Positions 1-10,360 of a stretch of DNA of 32,500 nt are shown piece after piece. Position 1 is the first letter of the stretch, and each line of letters opens with the position of its first letter. Position numbers and translations under genes: made by a program. The notes below the pieces were generated by a model that was given only the letters and a program-made list of their open reading frames with translations, was not told the origin of the DNA and did not search any database. Source of the stretch: Tubiluchus corallicola (Eukaryota > Priapulida > Priapulimorpha > Priapulimorphida > Tubiluchidae); the NCBI GenBank assembly GCA_030141605.1, contig JAQGDQ010000306.1, positions 1 to 32,500 on the forward strand, in the 5' to 3' direction.

Positions 1-88
<88 letters not shown>
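1..88. repeat. (GA)n microsatellite
   Basis: The window opens inside an almost pure GA dinucleotide tract with one interruption (GAGAAAGAGA near 61-70). Its left end lies outside the window. Such tracts are polymorphic and can adopt H-DNA. No gene is implied. Confidence 0.97.
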
Positions 89-89
<1 letters not shown>

Positions 90-565
90 TACTCCCCATC
101 ACAGGTAAGGTCACTGTCGACGTTACTACGCATGTGTCAGGTATCGGAGTCCGAGACTTTGGCAGGTGGGCAGGCAACTTCACTTTGCACAAGGATGTGC
201 CAGTAGGCCCTTTTAAAACACCTAAGCTACAACGACTATATGTAATATTGCATGAAAGGATTAAGTAAAACATAACAAGATGTTATTACGGCTAAATAAA
301 AATAGCAACAACAATGACATGAGCCTAATAAATATGTATGTTAGTGTTTCTCTGAAGACTATTATATTATTTTCCATCACTGCACAGAATCGACACCCGT
401 GAATCTCCAGTTAATGAAAGTTAACCGCAACCAATAAAAAGTAAACTCCAGCAAATTCGCTTTAAATCGCCTGAGAAATGCAAAATTAATGCAATAAAAT
501 TCATCATATTCTTCATTATTCACTTATTCTGTACATTTTTCTATCACTAAATTTATTGTAATGTA
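89..565. other. Non-coding stretch
   Basis: AT-rich unique sequence with no supported gene. A consensus splice donor (CAG|GTAAGG, GT at 105-106) lies just after the GA tract, but the only upstream sequence is the microsatellite, so it is not called as an exon. An acceptor-like pyrimidine tract ends near 386 (CACTGCACAG), and the frame after it closes within about 50 bases. Confidence 0.6.
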
Positions 566-567
566 TA

Positions 568-814
568 GGGGAGACCGGGACTGGTTGTAACACGGGCTTG
601 TTGAAACAACCTTTACATTAAAGCGAGTGAGGAGTTTGTTGTTACGTTTTTATTTTTCTTGATATCTCTATGGCTTCGTAATCCTTTACAATGTTGACGA
701 CTATATGTGTAGAAGGCTTTGTGTACTTTGTCTGGGTCTGTGACACAGTCACTAAGCGTTTTTGTATTTATAAGAGAAAATATGCGAAATGTTACAACCA
801 TCCCCGGTCTCCCC
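568..814. mobile_element. 247-bp MITE with TA target-site duplication
   Basis: The ends are near-perfect terminal inverted repeats: the left reads GGGGAGACCGGGACTGGTTG and continues TAAC, and the right (791-814) is its reverse complement with two differences in 24. The element is flanked on both sides by TA (566-567 and 815-816), the target used by Tc1/mariner-type and some other DNA transposases. At 247 bp with no transposase frame it is a non-autonomous miniature element. The 62-codon minus-strand frame across it is a by-product of the right inverted repeat. The superfamily is not certain, because TA duplication is shared by several groups. Confidence 0.88.
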
Positions 815-816
815 TA

Positions 817-2480
817 ATTGTTTCTCCGGTTAACAGGCTAAACGCAATCACATGTGTTTAGAAAATTCCGGATGCTCTAAAATCACTATTTACTAGAAGA
901 TTAGACTGCAAGTTCTCTAGAACTTTAAAAGGGTAAGTTCATAGGTTTTAGTTTATATTCCATAAACTATCTTAAGACGTCTGTGTGCTACATTGACATT
1001 CCTAGTTATGGGTAAAGGAATTATCGAGGTTTAGTGATTAGCTGGTGGGCACCAGTGTTTGGTTTGTTGAGGCATCTAGATGCATGTAAATGTAAAGATG
1101 TATGGTTTCTCCTCACATTATTTCAATTTTCAATTTACGTGGTAAAATTGTTCCCTGTTCCCAGTTTTGACATTTCGTGACGGTTTTTCTTGATTTTCAA
1201 TTTTATTGTTAGCATTTTATTAATAGATCATTCTTATTTACAATATCCAGGTTGTAAATTTGTACACTTTAACATCTAAACATCTAGTGACTTGTTCAAT
1301 CTCTAACCAAAGAAAAAGTTGAAATTGAACCATATTAACAAATCTGCTGGCACAATCACTCTTTTGTCTATTTTATGTCTATCACTCATTTGCCTATTTA
1401 GCTACAGGCTTCAGAGTCACTGCCAGAACAGGTCACGAATGCGTTCGATCACCGGCATGGAAGGCATAGTTGACAAAAAATACTTTTTCCAAATAACACG
1501 TTGCAATGAAAAAAAATTATACGTTTAATTATTTTGTCGTGGCTTAGCATCAGAGACCTTTAGCTTTGACTCAGCCCTTTGCCTGAACTCTATCAAAACT
1601 CCTTTATTTGCTATATTTTCTCACGGCAAATGTGAAGCTTATAACTCCAAAATGCTTTTCGTTATACAGCAGCACAACTTTGCAACTTTCTTACTTGCAA
1701 TTCTTAATCCTTTGAGTACATTGAACACATTCTCCTCTCCTCCATGGGCATACTCATTCACATATAATCACTTGACAAGCCAAACAGACAATGTACCTTT
1801 TCTCGAGCAGACTGTGAATCTTGTCTCATTTTCACAACATGTCTCGCTACACCAGCTTACAAAGATGAAATCGTGCAAGTATGGCTAATAATAAAATTAA
1901 TAAAAACGTGAACGCCTTGCAAAATTTGATCAAGGGGCGTGTTGTATTTGTGCATTCAGGCAACAGACTAAGCTACCAACAACAATAAAGGCCAACAAAA
2001 AAGAGTTAGTTTGTCTGCTTGTAATATTACATATTTCTAAGAGCCTATAGGTATACAGTGTGCATATTCTTCTTTTAAACCACCCTTTCTTCAATAAATG
2101 AAGAATTATCTGCTGGACTAAGTTAAGTCGTTTTCTAGAAACTCACTCAAAGTAAAGTATGTGCTTGTATAAGTGCCCCCTCATTCATCAATACCTCGAT
2201 TCTCTGAGAAAAGTATTAGTCGGTCGTGGAAGCAATCGAATCTCTGATTTTGAACTTTGCACAAAACTCAGTCTTGAAGGGCACGTTTACTAAATCGCGC
2301 TTTGTGCTTTTTCATGTTTCAACCAAAACGCCTTACTAACGATGCGAACAAGCAGCAAATAATCTATTAAGTTAAAATATGGCCGTACAAATATTAAGCC
2401 ATACTTGACGAGATTTTTCCAGTTCTATGCGGCGTGTAATAATGTCAACATGCAATGTCAGGAACTATGTGCATTGTTGT
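817..2480. other. Non-coding or intronic stretch
   Basis: AT-rich unique sequence. I see short open segments flanked by splice-like sites (862-932 plus, ending GG|GTAAGT; 2337-2424 minus, ending TTA|GTAAGG). A 45-codon minus-strand frame runs through about 1640-1790, with an AATAAA on the minus strand near 1603-1608. None carries a recognisable domain, so no gene is called. Confidence 0.5.
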
Positions 2481-3300
2481 TGCAAAATGAGTCTGCTGGG
2501 AAACATATTAAGGCAGTGAAGAGCAACTAAGGTACTTGACGCGGCAAAAATGAGCCATTCGTATCATGTTGGCCACAAAATATGTCTTCGTATTCACTTC
2601 ATGCGTAGACCTTCATGTACTTTCTAATGCTATTGGCTTGTTTAATAAACAAAATGTCACTGTTTGCATAAGCCATAAGAATGTCCCGGATAATATTTAA
2701 TATGGAGTTTCGCTAGGTAAAACGTTTAAGCCTATCAAGTAGCGCAGAAAAAATGTGCCGAAGGTTAGAGTACAATAATATTATAAGTAAGTATCATGTT
2801 ACAATTATTGTCTGCATAAGTTACAAGTATATAGATTTATTGCTTTCTAAGTTATTGCCGAAAAGCTTTTGCATGTTGAAAATTAAAAACCGGGACAATG
2901 TCAACTATAAAAAGAAACAACCGCGTTGACGTATAGAGTACATGGCAACAAAACAACAAAGAAATAAACCAGTTTACATAATTTTCTTCACCGTAGATTA
3001 TAAAGCACTGATAAAGGTTTTTTATCAAGAAAAAATGGACTCTCTGGACTACAGTATCTCGGAAGCCCTTGCACACAAAGTGTACGGCGGCCACACAGAA
3101 CAGGGGCAGAGGAACTAAAGACAATAATTAATTAATGCTGTGACCAAAATATCCAGTAAAAAGTGAGAAACCGTGAGAGCTATTAGAAGAAACACCTTCT
3201 CTAGGTTGTAGTTGAAAATTGTGGACAGAGCATTTTCTGTAATTTTTTGTGATTTATTTATTTTTTGATTTGTTATATTAAAGCTTTTTTGGAAAAATCT
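2480..3300. repeat. Dispersed repeat, copy 1 (pairs with 30290-31115)
   Basis: Several blocks align in order with a second segment 28 kb away. Shared anchors are GCAGAAAAAATGT near 2743, ATAAAGCACT near 2999, CTCTGGACTAC near 3040, CGGCCACAC near 3090, GCAGAGGAACTAA near 3107, AAGTGAGAAAC near 3161 and TGTAATTTT near 3238. Divergence is high, with indels between anchors, so this is an old dispersed repeat or old segmental duplication rather than a recent insertion. No inverted ends or target duplication can be defined. The outer 200 bases on the left are only weakly alignable. In the block from about 2742 both copies share one open frame with mostly conservative replacements (AEKMCRRLEYNNIISK against AEKMSRSFDCNNVISK). 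Confidence 0.75.
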
Positions 3301-4136
3301 AAAAGAATGACTTAAAATGTTTGGTGCTTAACAGGCGTCCGTAACATCAGTCTGCAAGCGATTCCGCCATTTTTTCTTCTAAAATCTATATGATCGATGT
3401 TTCGGCATATTTTTGCGCTACTGATATTTGAAAGCACATGATATTCTACTAATGCCACGGGTTAGCATAAATAAATCTACACATCCTTAACCCAAAACGA
3501 AGCTGCTTCCCACAAATTCCACAAAAGATTACCCCAGTACATCCTTATGACAACCTTGGAACAAACCGCTGAGCTAATGCAATGTACCTTTGGAACAAGA
3601 GGCCAATAAGCTGGGAGTCATATTGTGTCAGAATAACATTTGTAATGTCTTACTATCCCGGCCAGCAAAACTAAGTTTGAGTGCAATATTGCATAAGTAT
3701 TAAATGGCTGACATTGTACACATGTCATAAAATGCCCAGTTAACTATAAATAAACCGATTTGTTAAATAATTTTCTCTTACCACGATTCTTGTCAGTAGC
3801 TGTTCGTATTTGATAAATAACAATGTGTACACGTCAGCCACAGCCCGCAAAACACTGAAGCAATTTGTCTTAGCGGATTTAGTACAAAGAAATTCGAGAT
3901 TGATTAATTCTAAAACGGAAGAATAGTAATTACCTTTGTCGAGTGTGCTCATATAATTGACGGAAGACAAACGGGAATTGATATAATTCCCGGTGACATG
4001 ACTTTGCTATAGACGTTATTTCTGAAGATCGCAACTGCGTAATAAAAAACATGGAAGCCCCTACAACGCCTACGTACTAGCCAAAGTTATTGTGCCATTT
4101 CTTTTATTAAACATTAAAGCATTAGTTATTAGTGTG

Positions 4137-4137
<1 letters not shown>
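3301..4137. other. Non-coding or intronic stretch
   Basis: AT-rich unique sequence. The one notable item is a minus-strand open segment, 3782-3909. It is preceded by a good acceptor (pyrimidine-rich tract ending TTTTAG) and followed by the strong donor GTG|GTAAGAG. It encodes 42 residues including NCFSVLRAVADVYTLLFIKY. The domain is not recognised, so it is discussed only as a possible exon. Confidence 0.5.

Positions 4138-4177
<40 letters not shown>
4138..4177. repeat. (TGC)n trinucleotide repeat, about 13 units
   Basis: Uninterrupted TGC/CTG repeat in non-coding sequence, 430 bp upstream of a much larger trinucleotide-repeat block that also contains CTG. Confidence 0.97.
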
Positions 4178-4606
4178 ACATGAACAAGGCACTCTGCCAA
4201 GTAGGTCTTATTTTAGAGTATTCAAACGTTGTTTTGATTATTGTTCAATGGAAAGCCTGAAATATAATTAGAAGAGAAAGCCAAGTAAAAATATTTGAGA
4301 CAGAATGCTGGCATAAACCTATCCTGTGTGATCAAAAATTATGCTCCTGGGGCTAACGCAGTGAAGACGAGGAGCACGTTTTATTGTTTGTAAATTAACG
4401 GAAGGTGTGGGAGAAACATAAAAGCTAAATTTAAATAATGTACATGATTTACGAGATATTGATCCATTCACCTGTGGAAAGTTTCTGTTCGAGATTTTGA
4501 GTCTATTTGTGTAAAATGCGGACATAGTAGGCCTATGTAGTGTCAACTGTACATTTTTGCGTACTGTTGTAACAAAATTTACAGTATTAAATGTCACCAC
4601 CCCCAC

Positions 4607-4651
4607 CACCACTACAATTACTACTCCACTACTACTACTACTTCTAGTATT

Positions 4652-4684
<33 letters not shown>

Positions 4685-4685
4685 T

Positions 4686-4722
<37 letters not shown>

Positions 4723-4923
4723 GCCGCTGCCGCCGCTGCCGCCGCTGCCGCCGCTGCTGCCGCCGCCGCTGCTGTTGCCGCCGCTGCTGTTGCCGCCGCT
4801 GCTGTTGTCGCCGCTGCTGTTGCCGCCGCTGCTGTTGCCGCCGCTGCTGTTGCCGCCGCTGCTGTTGCCGCCGCTGCTGTTGCTGCACTGCTACGAAGAC
4901 GACGACGACGACGACGACGACGT

Positions 4924-5000
<77 letters not shown>

Positions 5001-5053
5001 ACTACTACTACTACTACTAGAACTACCACTACCACCACTACTGTAGTAGTAGT
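4607..5053. repeat. Composite trinucleotide and 15-bp minisatellite array
   Basis: About 450 bp built almost entirely of triplet-periodic repeats. In order: interrupted (CTA)n to about 4721; a CTG/CCG mix; about eight copies of the 15-bp unit GCTGCTGTTGCCGCC from 4768 to about 4882; (GAC)n at 4897-4922; an uninterrupted (CTG)n of about 25 units at 4927-5000; (CTA)n at 5001-5019; then CCA and GTA triplets. The triplet phase makes all frames appear open, so the 187-, 106- and 81-codon frames here are artefacts of composition, not genes. The order suggests serial point mutation and re-expansion of one ancestral triplet tract. Confidence 0.96.
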
Positions 5054-5069
5054 ACCATCACGTCAAAGG

Positions 5070-5132
5070 GTGACATCACAAGTTCTGAATTTAAAGCTCT
5101 TTAAGTACGCCTTTAACTAAAAGGCGTGTTAT
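5070..5132. repeat. 63-bp direct repeat, unit 1, with hairpin
   Basis: Matches 5860-5922 at 61 of 63 positions. The unit starts GTGACATCACA and contains a hairpin at 5107-5127: an 8-bp stem ACGCCTTT/AAAGGCGT around the loop AACTA. It starts directly after the trinucleotide array. The two units lie exactly 790 bp apart and could be short terminal direct repeats of an insertion or the scar of a duplication. Confidence 0.9.
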
Positions 5133-5176
5133 GCAACTTTAGTGTTATACTACTGTACTAGTAATGGTAGAAGCAT

Positions 5177-5214
5177 CAGGAGCACAGCAGCAGGAGCAGC
5201 AGCAGCAGTAGTAG
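5177..5214. repeat. Short AGC/AGT triplet repeat
   Basis: An imperfect run of AGC/AGG then AGT triplets. It is the reverse complement of the CTG and CTA repeats at 4607-5053, so the two tracts could pair as inverted repeats across about 150 bp. Confidence 0.8.
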
Positions 5215-5657
5215 TGCGAGAAGAACAAAAGATTAGTAAGATATTATTAATAAACATACAAATACTTTATGACCCTGGCAGGATTTCTTATCTTACCAGC
5301 TTTAAGTTGAAACAAATAGAAACTTTCCCACACACAATTATTAATTTCTTTAGGTTTGTATTTTCTGATATTGTAACGAACTGCGCTATAACGTGTTTAA
5401 TTTTATTTTGCCCTTTGTTACTGCCCAGTTGATGGACTCACCATCTCACGATACGATCAAAATTTCAAATGTTTAAATAAAGTTTCAATATTTCAACTTG
5501 GTAAAGATGATTAGTTTACTACTTTTTATATAAGCTCTGCATCCAGGGTTTCGCATAAAATGTTGTAAGTTAACTTTACCACTACTTGCAAGCAGCCATT
5601 TATTTTCACAATGAAACAGCGTCATACATGATACAATCTATTGCGTTATTTTAGGCT

Positions 5658-5692
5658 ATGGCTATTATTTTAATGGCCAATAGCCATTAAAA
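5658..5692. repeat. Two mutually exclusive hairpins
   Basis: Overlapping inverted repeats: ATGGCTATT (5658-5666) pairs with AATAGCCAT (5679-5687), and TTTTAATGGC (5668-5677) pairs with GCCATTAAAA (5683-5692). The right arms overlap, so only one stem can form at a time. No function is implied by the sequence alone. Confidence 0.75.
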
Positions 5693-5859
5693 AGCACTTT
5701 CTATATGATAAAAGCGTCATACTCTGCGGGAGTCTTTCCTTTATTATTTATAGTTCGCCAAACAATAAAGATATCAAAAGGACAGAAACGTGGGTTAGTA
5801 TAACTGTAAAATATTTACGAAATCATTTCTTAAAAGCCTTTACATATGGATGGAAAAAA

Positions 5860-5922
5860 GTGACATCACATGTCCTGAATTTAAAGCTCTTTAAGTACGC
5901 CTTTAACTAAAAGGCGTGTTAT
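5860..5922. repeat. 63-bp direct repeat, unit 2, with hairpin
   Basis: Second copy of the unit at 5070-5132, differing at two positions only. The hairpin at 5897-5917 is identical. The 727 bp between the units hold a minus-strand donor-like site (CTG|GTAAGA, exon end at 5297) and the competing hairpins at 5658-5692, but no recognisable transposon gene. Confidence 0.9.
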
Positions 5923-6967
5923 AAACGATAATGTAATAAACGTCCAATATTGTAATTGTCGTGGTTTGTCGTATTAAAGCTAATATATTATAATTGATCT
6001 AGGGTAATTTAATATCAAAATCTCAAATCCAAATTTACTTACATGTCAGGGTAATGATTTCTACTAAATTCATCGCCAAGCGTTTGGGTTCATGTTGGGG
6101 CAATTCTCCTATAGGACTCGATCATTTTACTAAATATAATCATTGAGTAGTTAATCGTAAAAGTGTTTTCACAGGCCGGCTCTTCCAGGATGCACTAAGG
6201 ACGGTTCACAGTCCCAAATCCACGATCTTTTACTGGAATAAGGAGGATGCTCCACTATGTAGCCGATCCATGAGTTCTGACACGCCACAAGTAGTTTAAT
6301 CTGGAATCGTAGTCGTATCTCTGCGTCTCCTCTACCGCCGAATAGCGTAACCAGGAGGCTGCGGACTCCACCACCATGTAAACGCTCCACCAATACTCCG
6401 AAAGTTTCAGAATTCCTCACAGGGTGAGTTGTCCAAGAACTCCTCTAAGTGAAGAAGTATGAGGAGGCAATTACCTCACTCCTAAGTCGTGCTAGTGCTA
6501 CGTAAAGGTTGTCGATACAACATTGTGCATTTAACTATTGTCTGTCACAGAACAACCAAATTTTGCCATTAAGGCCAAAATAAAACTCATAGACAAAACG
6601 TGTCTCAAACATATGACGAACAGAAGAAAAGTACCAACTATGTCGACCAGGTAAAAACGTCCTGGATAGACATCCGTTCAACATAAAACTCGGTACCTGA
6701 ATGAAGTGGGTAAAACATTAGCCTAGATAGAATGACCTTGTATATAATGCATAGTATCCAATGGCTTCTATACTGTTCAAAATCTTATAGTGATGAATGG
6801 CCCTGTATATCGGCCAGTTAGCTAGCGGTCATGCATCACATGGCCGTGACAGTAATAATGGGAAAAATTAACGCATAATGTAATAATTAACCAAGCGGAA
6901 GTAAATGTTGCTTTGTACCAGTGATGAAGGGCTATAGGAATGGTATTCTCCCATTTCGTGACTTGAG
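5923..6967. other. Non-coding stretch with a GC-richer island at 6175-6500
   Basis: The segment from about 6175 to 6500 is visibly richer in G and C than its surroundings and holds an 83-codon minus-strand frame (6169-6420). The frame has no domain that I recognise and no convincing splice sites. It could be a decayed transposon or pseudogene fragment, or an unrecognised exon. The rest is unremarkable AT-rich sequence. Confidence 0.45.
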
Positions 6968-7225
6968 AGTTCGCCACTAGTTCAGTTTGCCACTATTCCG
7001 GTTTCCACGGTTGCCATTAGTACGATTTCCCACAAGTACAGTTCGCCAGTGGTACTGTTCGCCATTAGTGCAGTTCGCCAATATAATTTCTTTGCTATAT
7101 GTTGTTAGCTTATCCCTTTAACAAAAGTGTTTCAGCTCGCTATTAGTAAATTTCGCCAGTAAACTTTTTCTGCTATGTTAATACCTTATCTATAAACAAA
7201 TTGTTCTTGTTCACCAGTGGTACCA
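6968..7225. repeat. Degenerate minisatellite with GTTCGCCA core
   Basis: At least seven variants of a roughly 16-17-bp unit, GTTCGCCANTAGTNCA, follow one another from 6968 to about 7084. Looser copies follow near 7133-7160 (GCTCGCTATTAGTA, TTTCGCCAGTA) and 7208-7225 (GTTCACCAGTGGTA). The copies have diverged strongly, so the array is old. Confidence 0.8.
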
Positions 7226-7235
7226 TACTGGTACG

Positions 7236-7557
7236 GCCAGCCAATGCAACAGTTTTTCGATTTTTTTTTTGTGGCTCGGCTCATGGATATGACGATTTTT
7301 TGTGACTAACCTTTAAATCTTCCCCCTACATGAAGGCTCCAGGACTTGAACAAAAATAGCAAATGTCCAGTAGCGGTCACAGTGGATCACAAACTTCATA
7401 TGTCAGCTCCCTACCATCTTGTACATGTTAATAAATTGGACCAACAAGGATAGGGATAATTGGACCCCAGCGCTGCAACTTTTATAGGTGACACCTCGTT
7501 GGATAGACAATCGATAGGATTATCACCATTGGCTGCCATCGTTTATCACATTATCAG
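7236..7557. other. Non-coding stretch
   Basis: Holds a T-run near 7260-7270 and otherwise unique AT-rich sequence. Nothing else is supported here. Confidence 0.6.
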
Positions 7558-7776
<219 letters not shown>

Positions 7777-10296
7777 ACACCAAAGGGTTTTATCAAGCAT
7801 TAATTAAATTTTTATTATGAATATTCTGAATAAATATGACATAATGTTGTACCTGATTATTTCTTCCTTTGGTCTTGATCACTAACAAATCAAGTTTTCT
7901 TAACAATATTGTAAATAGCTGTTATGTATTCGTGCACCTTGTACATAGAATTCACTTTTTATAATACTATGTATATTACGTATTTCTTTCATAGTATAAT
8001 TGTACAAAAGTAAATTTTAAATAAATATAACATGGAATGTTTTTAAACCTGTTTTTGAAAACGCTAGAAAGAGAGATAGAGAACTGAGAGATAGAAATCG
8101 AGCACGATAGAGAGAGAAAGAGAAATTTAGGTTTTCTAAAACTTTATTTATTTTTCCAGCACACCACAAAACCAATGATAGCACAGTGACATAAAATTTA
8201 AATTTGTAGTACCACACCTACGCACAAATTTCATCTTTTATCCCTTGATCGGGATTAAATGAGAAAATGCATTTGCGAATTTCTGTGTGCTTTTTTCCAA
8301 TCACACTTATTCTGTTCATTGAATTTATTTTAAAAAAATTTCGTTGATTGGAAAGAGTATTCTAACTTATTTTGTGACTCTCATTTGACCAGTTTAAATG
8401 AGCTAGGGTAACTACTAAGAACTATTACTGTGTGGACAGAAACTGACCATCTGGCATCAACAGAAAAAGCGCTAGTATCAAGTGCCAATATGTAAATATT
8501 AGTAGAGCCCATTTGCTAGAATCATTATAAAACTGACCCTAGTACTGTTTTGGCTCTGTATGCTTGTAGAATTTTATGGACATATGCCACTAACATGATT
8601 TATCCAAAATATAAACTCTATTTAAATTAGTTTTCCTTTTTTTACCTTGCGTGCATAAATAAACAGCCATCTTGTTACACTCTTTAAACAAGCAACTCAC
8701 TAAAATGTTAAAAATGTTCTTTTAGTTGTCCATGAAGCCACTAACACAGCGTTATATCTTATTGATTTAGTAAGGAAGATAGTTCAAGACACGCGGGCGA
8801 AAAGAAAAATAAACATGAAAGCGATATGTGATACAGACAGTCTTCACCGGCTTTTGCTTGTATGCGATGTTTTACCAGCGCTTTCTTGCATAAAAACTGC
8901 AAAAAATAGCAGAGAAGCAAATCTATACAGCGTCGTTTGCACGAATTAGTGCAGTGATTACCATTGATAGTACCAGAAGTTTCAATGTTGGCGTAGTGGT
9001 GTAATCGTGGTGCGCTCCAACAGTTATGCGCTGAAGCTCATAGATGTTATAAAATTACGTCATGCATAAATAACAAAGAACCTATGAACAATGGTGAAGA
9101 TCAATATGATATTAGTCCGTAGCCAGATCCCTAAAATTTGGTCAAAGGTGCCATTCAGGGTAACAAATTCTCCCAATGCATTTTGAAAGTAAGTAAGTAG
9201 TAGACAATTTATTTTAACAATATTCAACATAAAATATTGCACATACAATGTGACAATGTGTCAAGGAGACTGCCACAAAAAATCTGTAAAGTCGCACCGG
9301 AAGAACAGAATATTCATCAAAAGTTACAAGAGTAATACAAGAGTTATTGAAAATACTTCACTCGAATAATGCAAGAGTCTTGCGTGACACAAGAATTACA
9401 GTAGGTTTTAAACAAACAGGCACTTAATCAATGAGTCTATGATAATCGTTAACACAATCAAATACTGTTACGAAATAAAAAACAAATTTGCATCTTATAA
9501 TAATGTTGACCTTACGGGTTTTAAACATGACCGATATTAAGGTGTCTGCTAAGTAACATTAATGTAGTTGGCATACATAGCACATTACATGAGTCACTGT
9601 AAGAAGAGAGATAATGCTCTATTAATTCTTTAACAATGCAGCTTAAGCCATAATTTTTACTATTAAACAAGTTAAATTTAATATTATTAGGGAATTTATT
9701 GATTTAATTTATTGAAAAGATACATGTTTCAAAGTGTCAAAATATCAAGGTGGCCGTCCTATGGCGCAGCTTTTTCTATAGTATGGGGGCCACGTTCGAA
9801 AAGCCTTGTTTGTACAAACACAACGCTGCTGCCATGTACGTTTCAACAGTTTACTTTGTCTAGTATTACACTGTTCACCATTGTGGTTATCCGGGTAGCA
9901 ATAAAAAAGTCACTTGAATAGTCCATCAGGGATCACTACCCTAAAAACTGTCCCGTCTCAGAACAAACAAAAATGTGTTTAGTGATACCCTATTTATTTG
10001 TGTTTTTGTCGCCACAACAAGTTTTTTTTGACAGCTTGCCACTCTCGACATGTGGATAAGCGCAGTGATTATTAAAACAGTACGCTACATCATTTTTGTA
10101 TGCCACATCCCATTAAAACATAGCCAAAATATGATAGATCCTGCATGTTTCTCTAATTTTTAACAAAAAATCTTTCTTTTTGTGTTTTCAACTTCTTTTT
10201 CATCTTGATAGTATGCATGCTAATGTGAATTTTGAATAATGAACAGAATAGTAAACCTTTAAATAAGATTAATTTGGAAAAATCTTACTATTAGAC
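7777..10296. other. Non-coding stretch with a degenerate GA-rich patch
   Basis: Mostly unique AT-rich sequence without a supported gene. At 8066-8126 there is a degenerate GAGAGATA-type purine-rich patch. Elsewhere I see only scattered short frames without domains or paired splice sites. Confidence 0.55.
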
Positions 10297-10330
10297 TACT
10301 ATTATCGTTATGAATATAACGATAATAGTA
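10297..10330. repeat. Perfect 15-bp inverted repeat, 4-nt loop
   Basis: TACTATTATCGTTAT (10297-10311) and its exact reverse complement (10316-10330) are separated by GAAT. A perfect stem of this length with so short a loop is unlikely by chance and would extrude as a cruciform or fold in RNA. It sits at the distal end of the minus-strand frame described at 10361-10596. Confidence 0.92.
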
Positions 10331-10360
10331 ATGCTGAAAACTTAATACATTGACATACAC

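Noticed and set aside
1-104. Exon ending in CAG|GTAAGG after the GA tract
   Set aside because: The upstream sequence is nearly all GA repeat, so only an untranslated exon could be argued and nothing supports one.
613-801. 62-codon minus-strand frame
   Set aside because: It lies within the TA-flanked MITE, and its start falls in the terminal inverted repeat.
1640-1790. C-terminal exon on the minus strand (EYAHGGEENVFNVLKGLRIA region) with a nearby AATAAA
   Set aside because: The best acceptor creates an immediate in-frame stop, the competing plus-strand frame is longer, and no family is recognised.
4557-5120. 187-, 106- and 81-codon frames in the triplet array
   Set aside because: The frames are homopolymer-like products of trinucleotide periodicity, open in several frames on both strands.
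6169-6420. 83-codon minus-strand frame in a GC-richer island
   Set aside because: It has no splice-site pair and no known domain. The composition is noted in the feature list instead.
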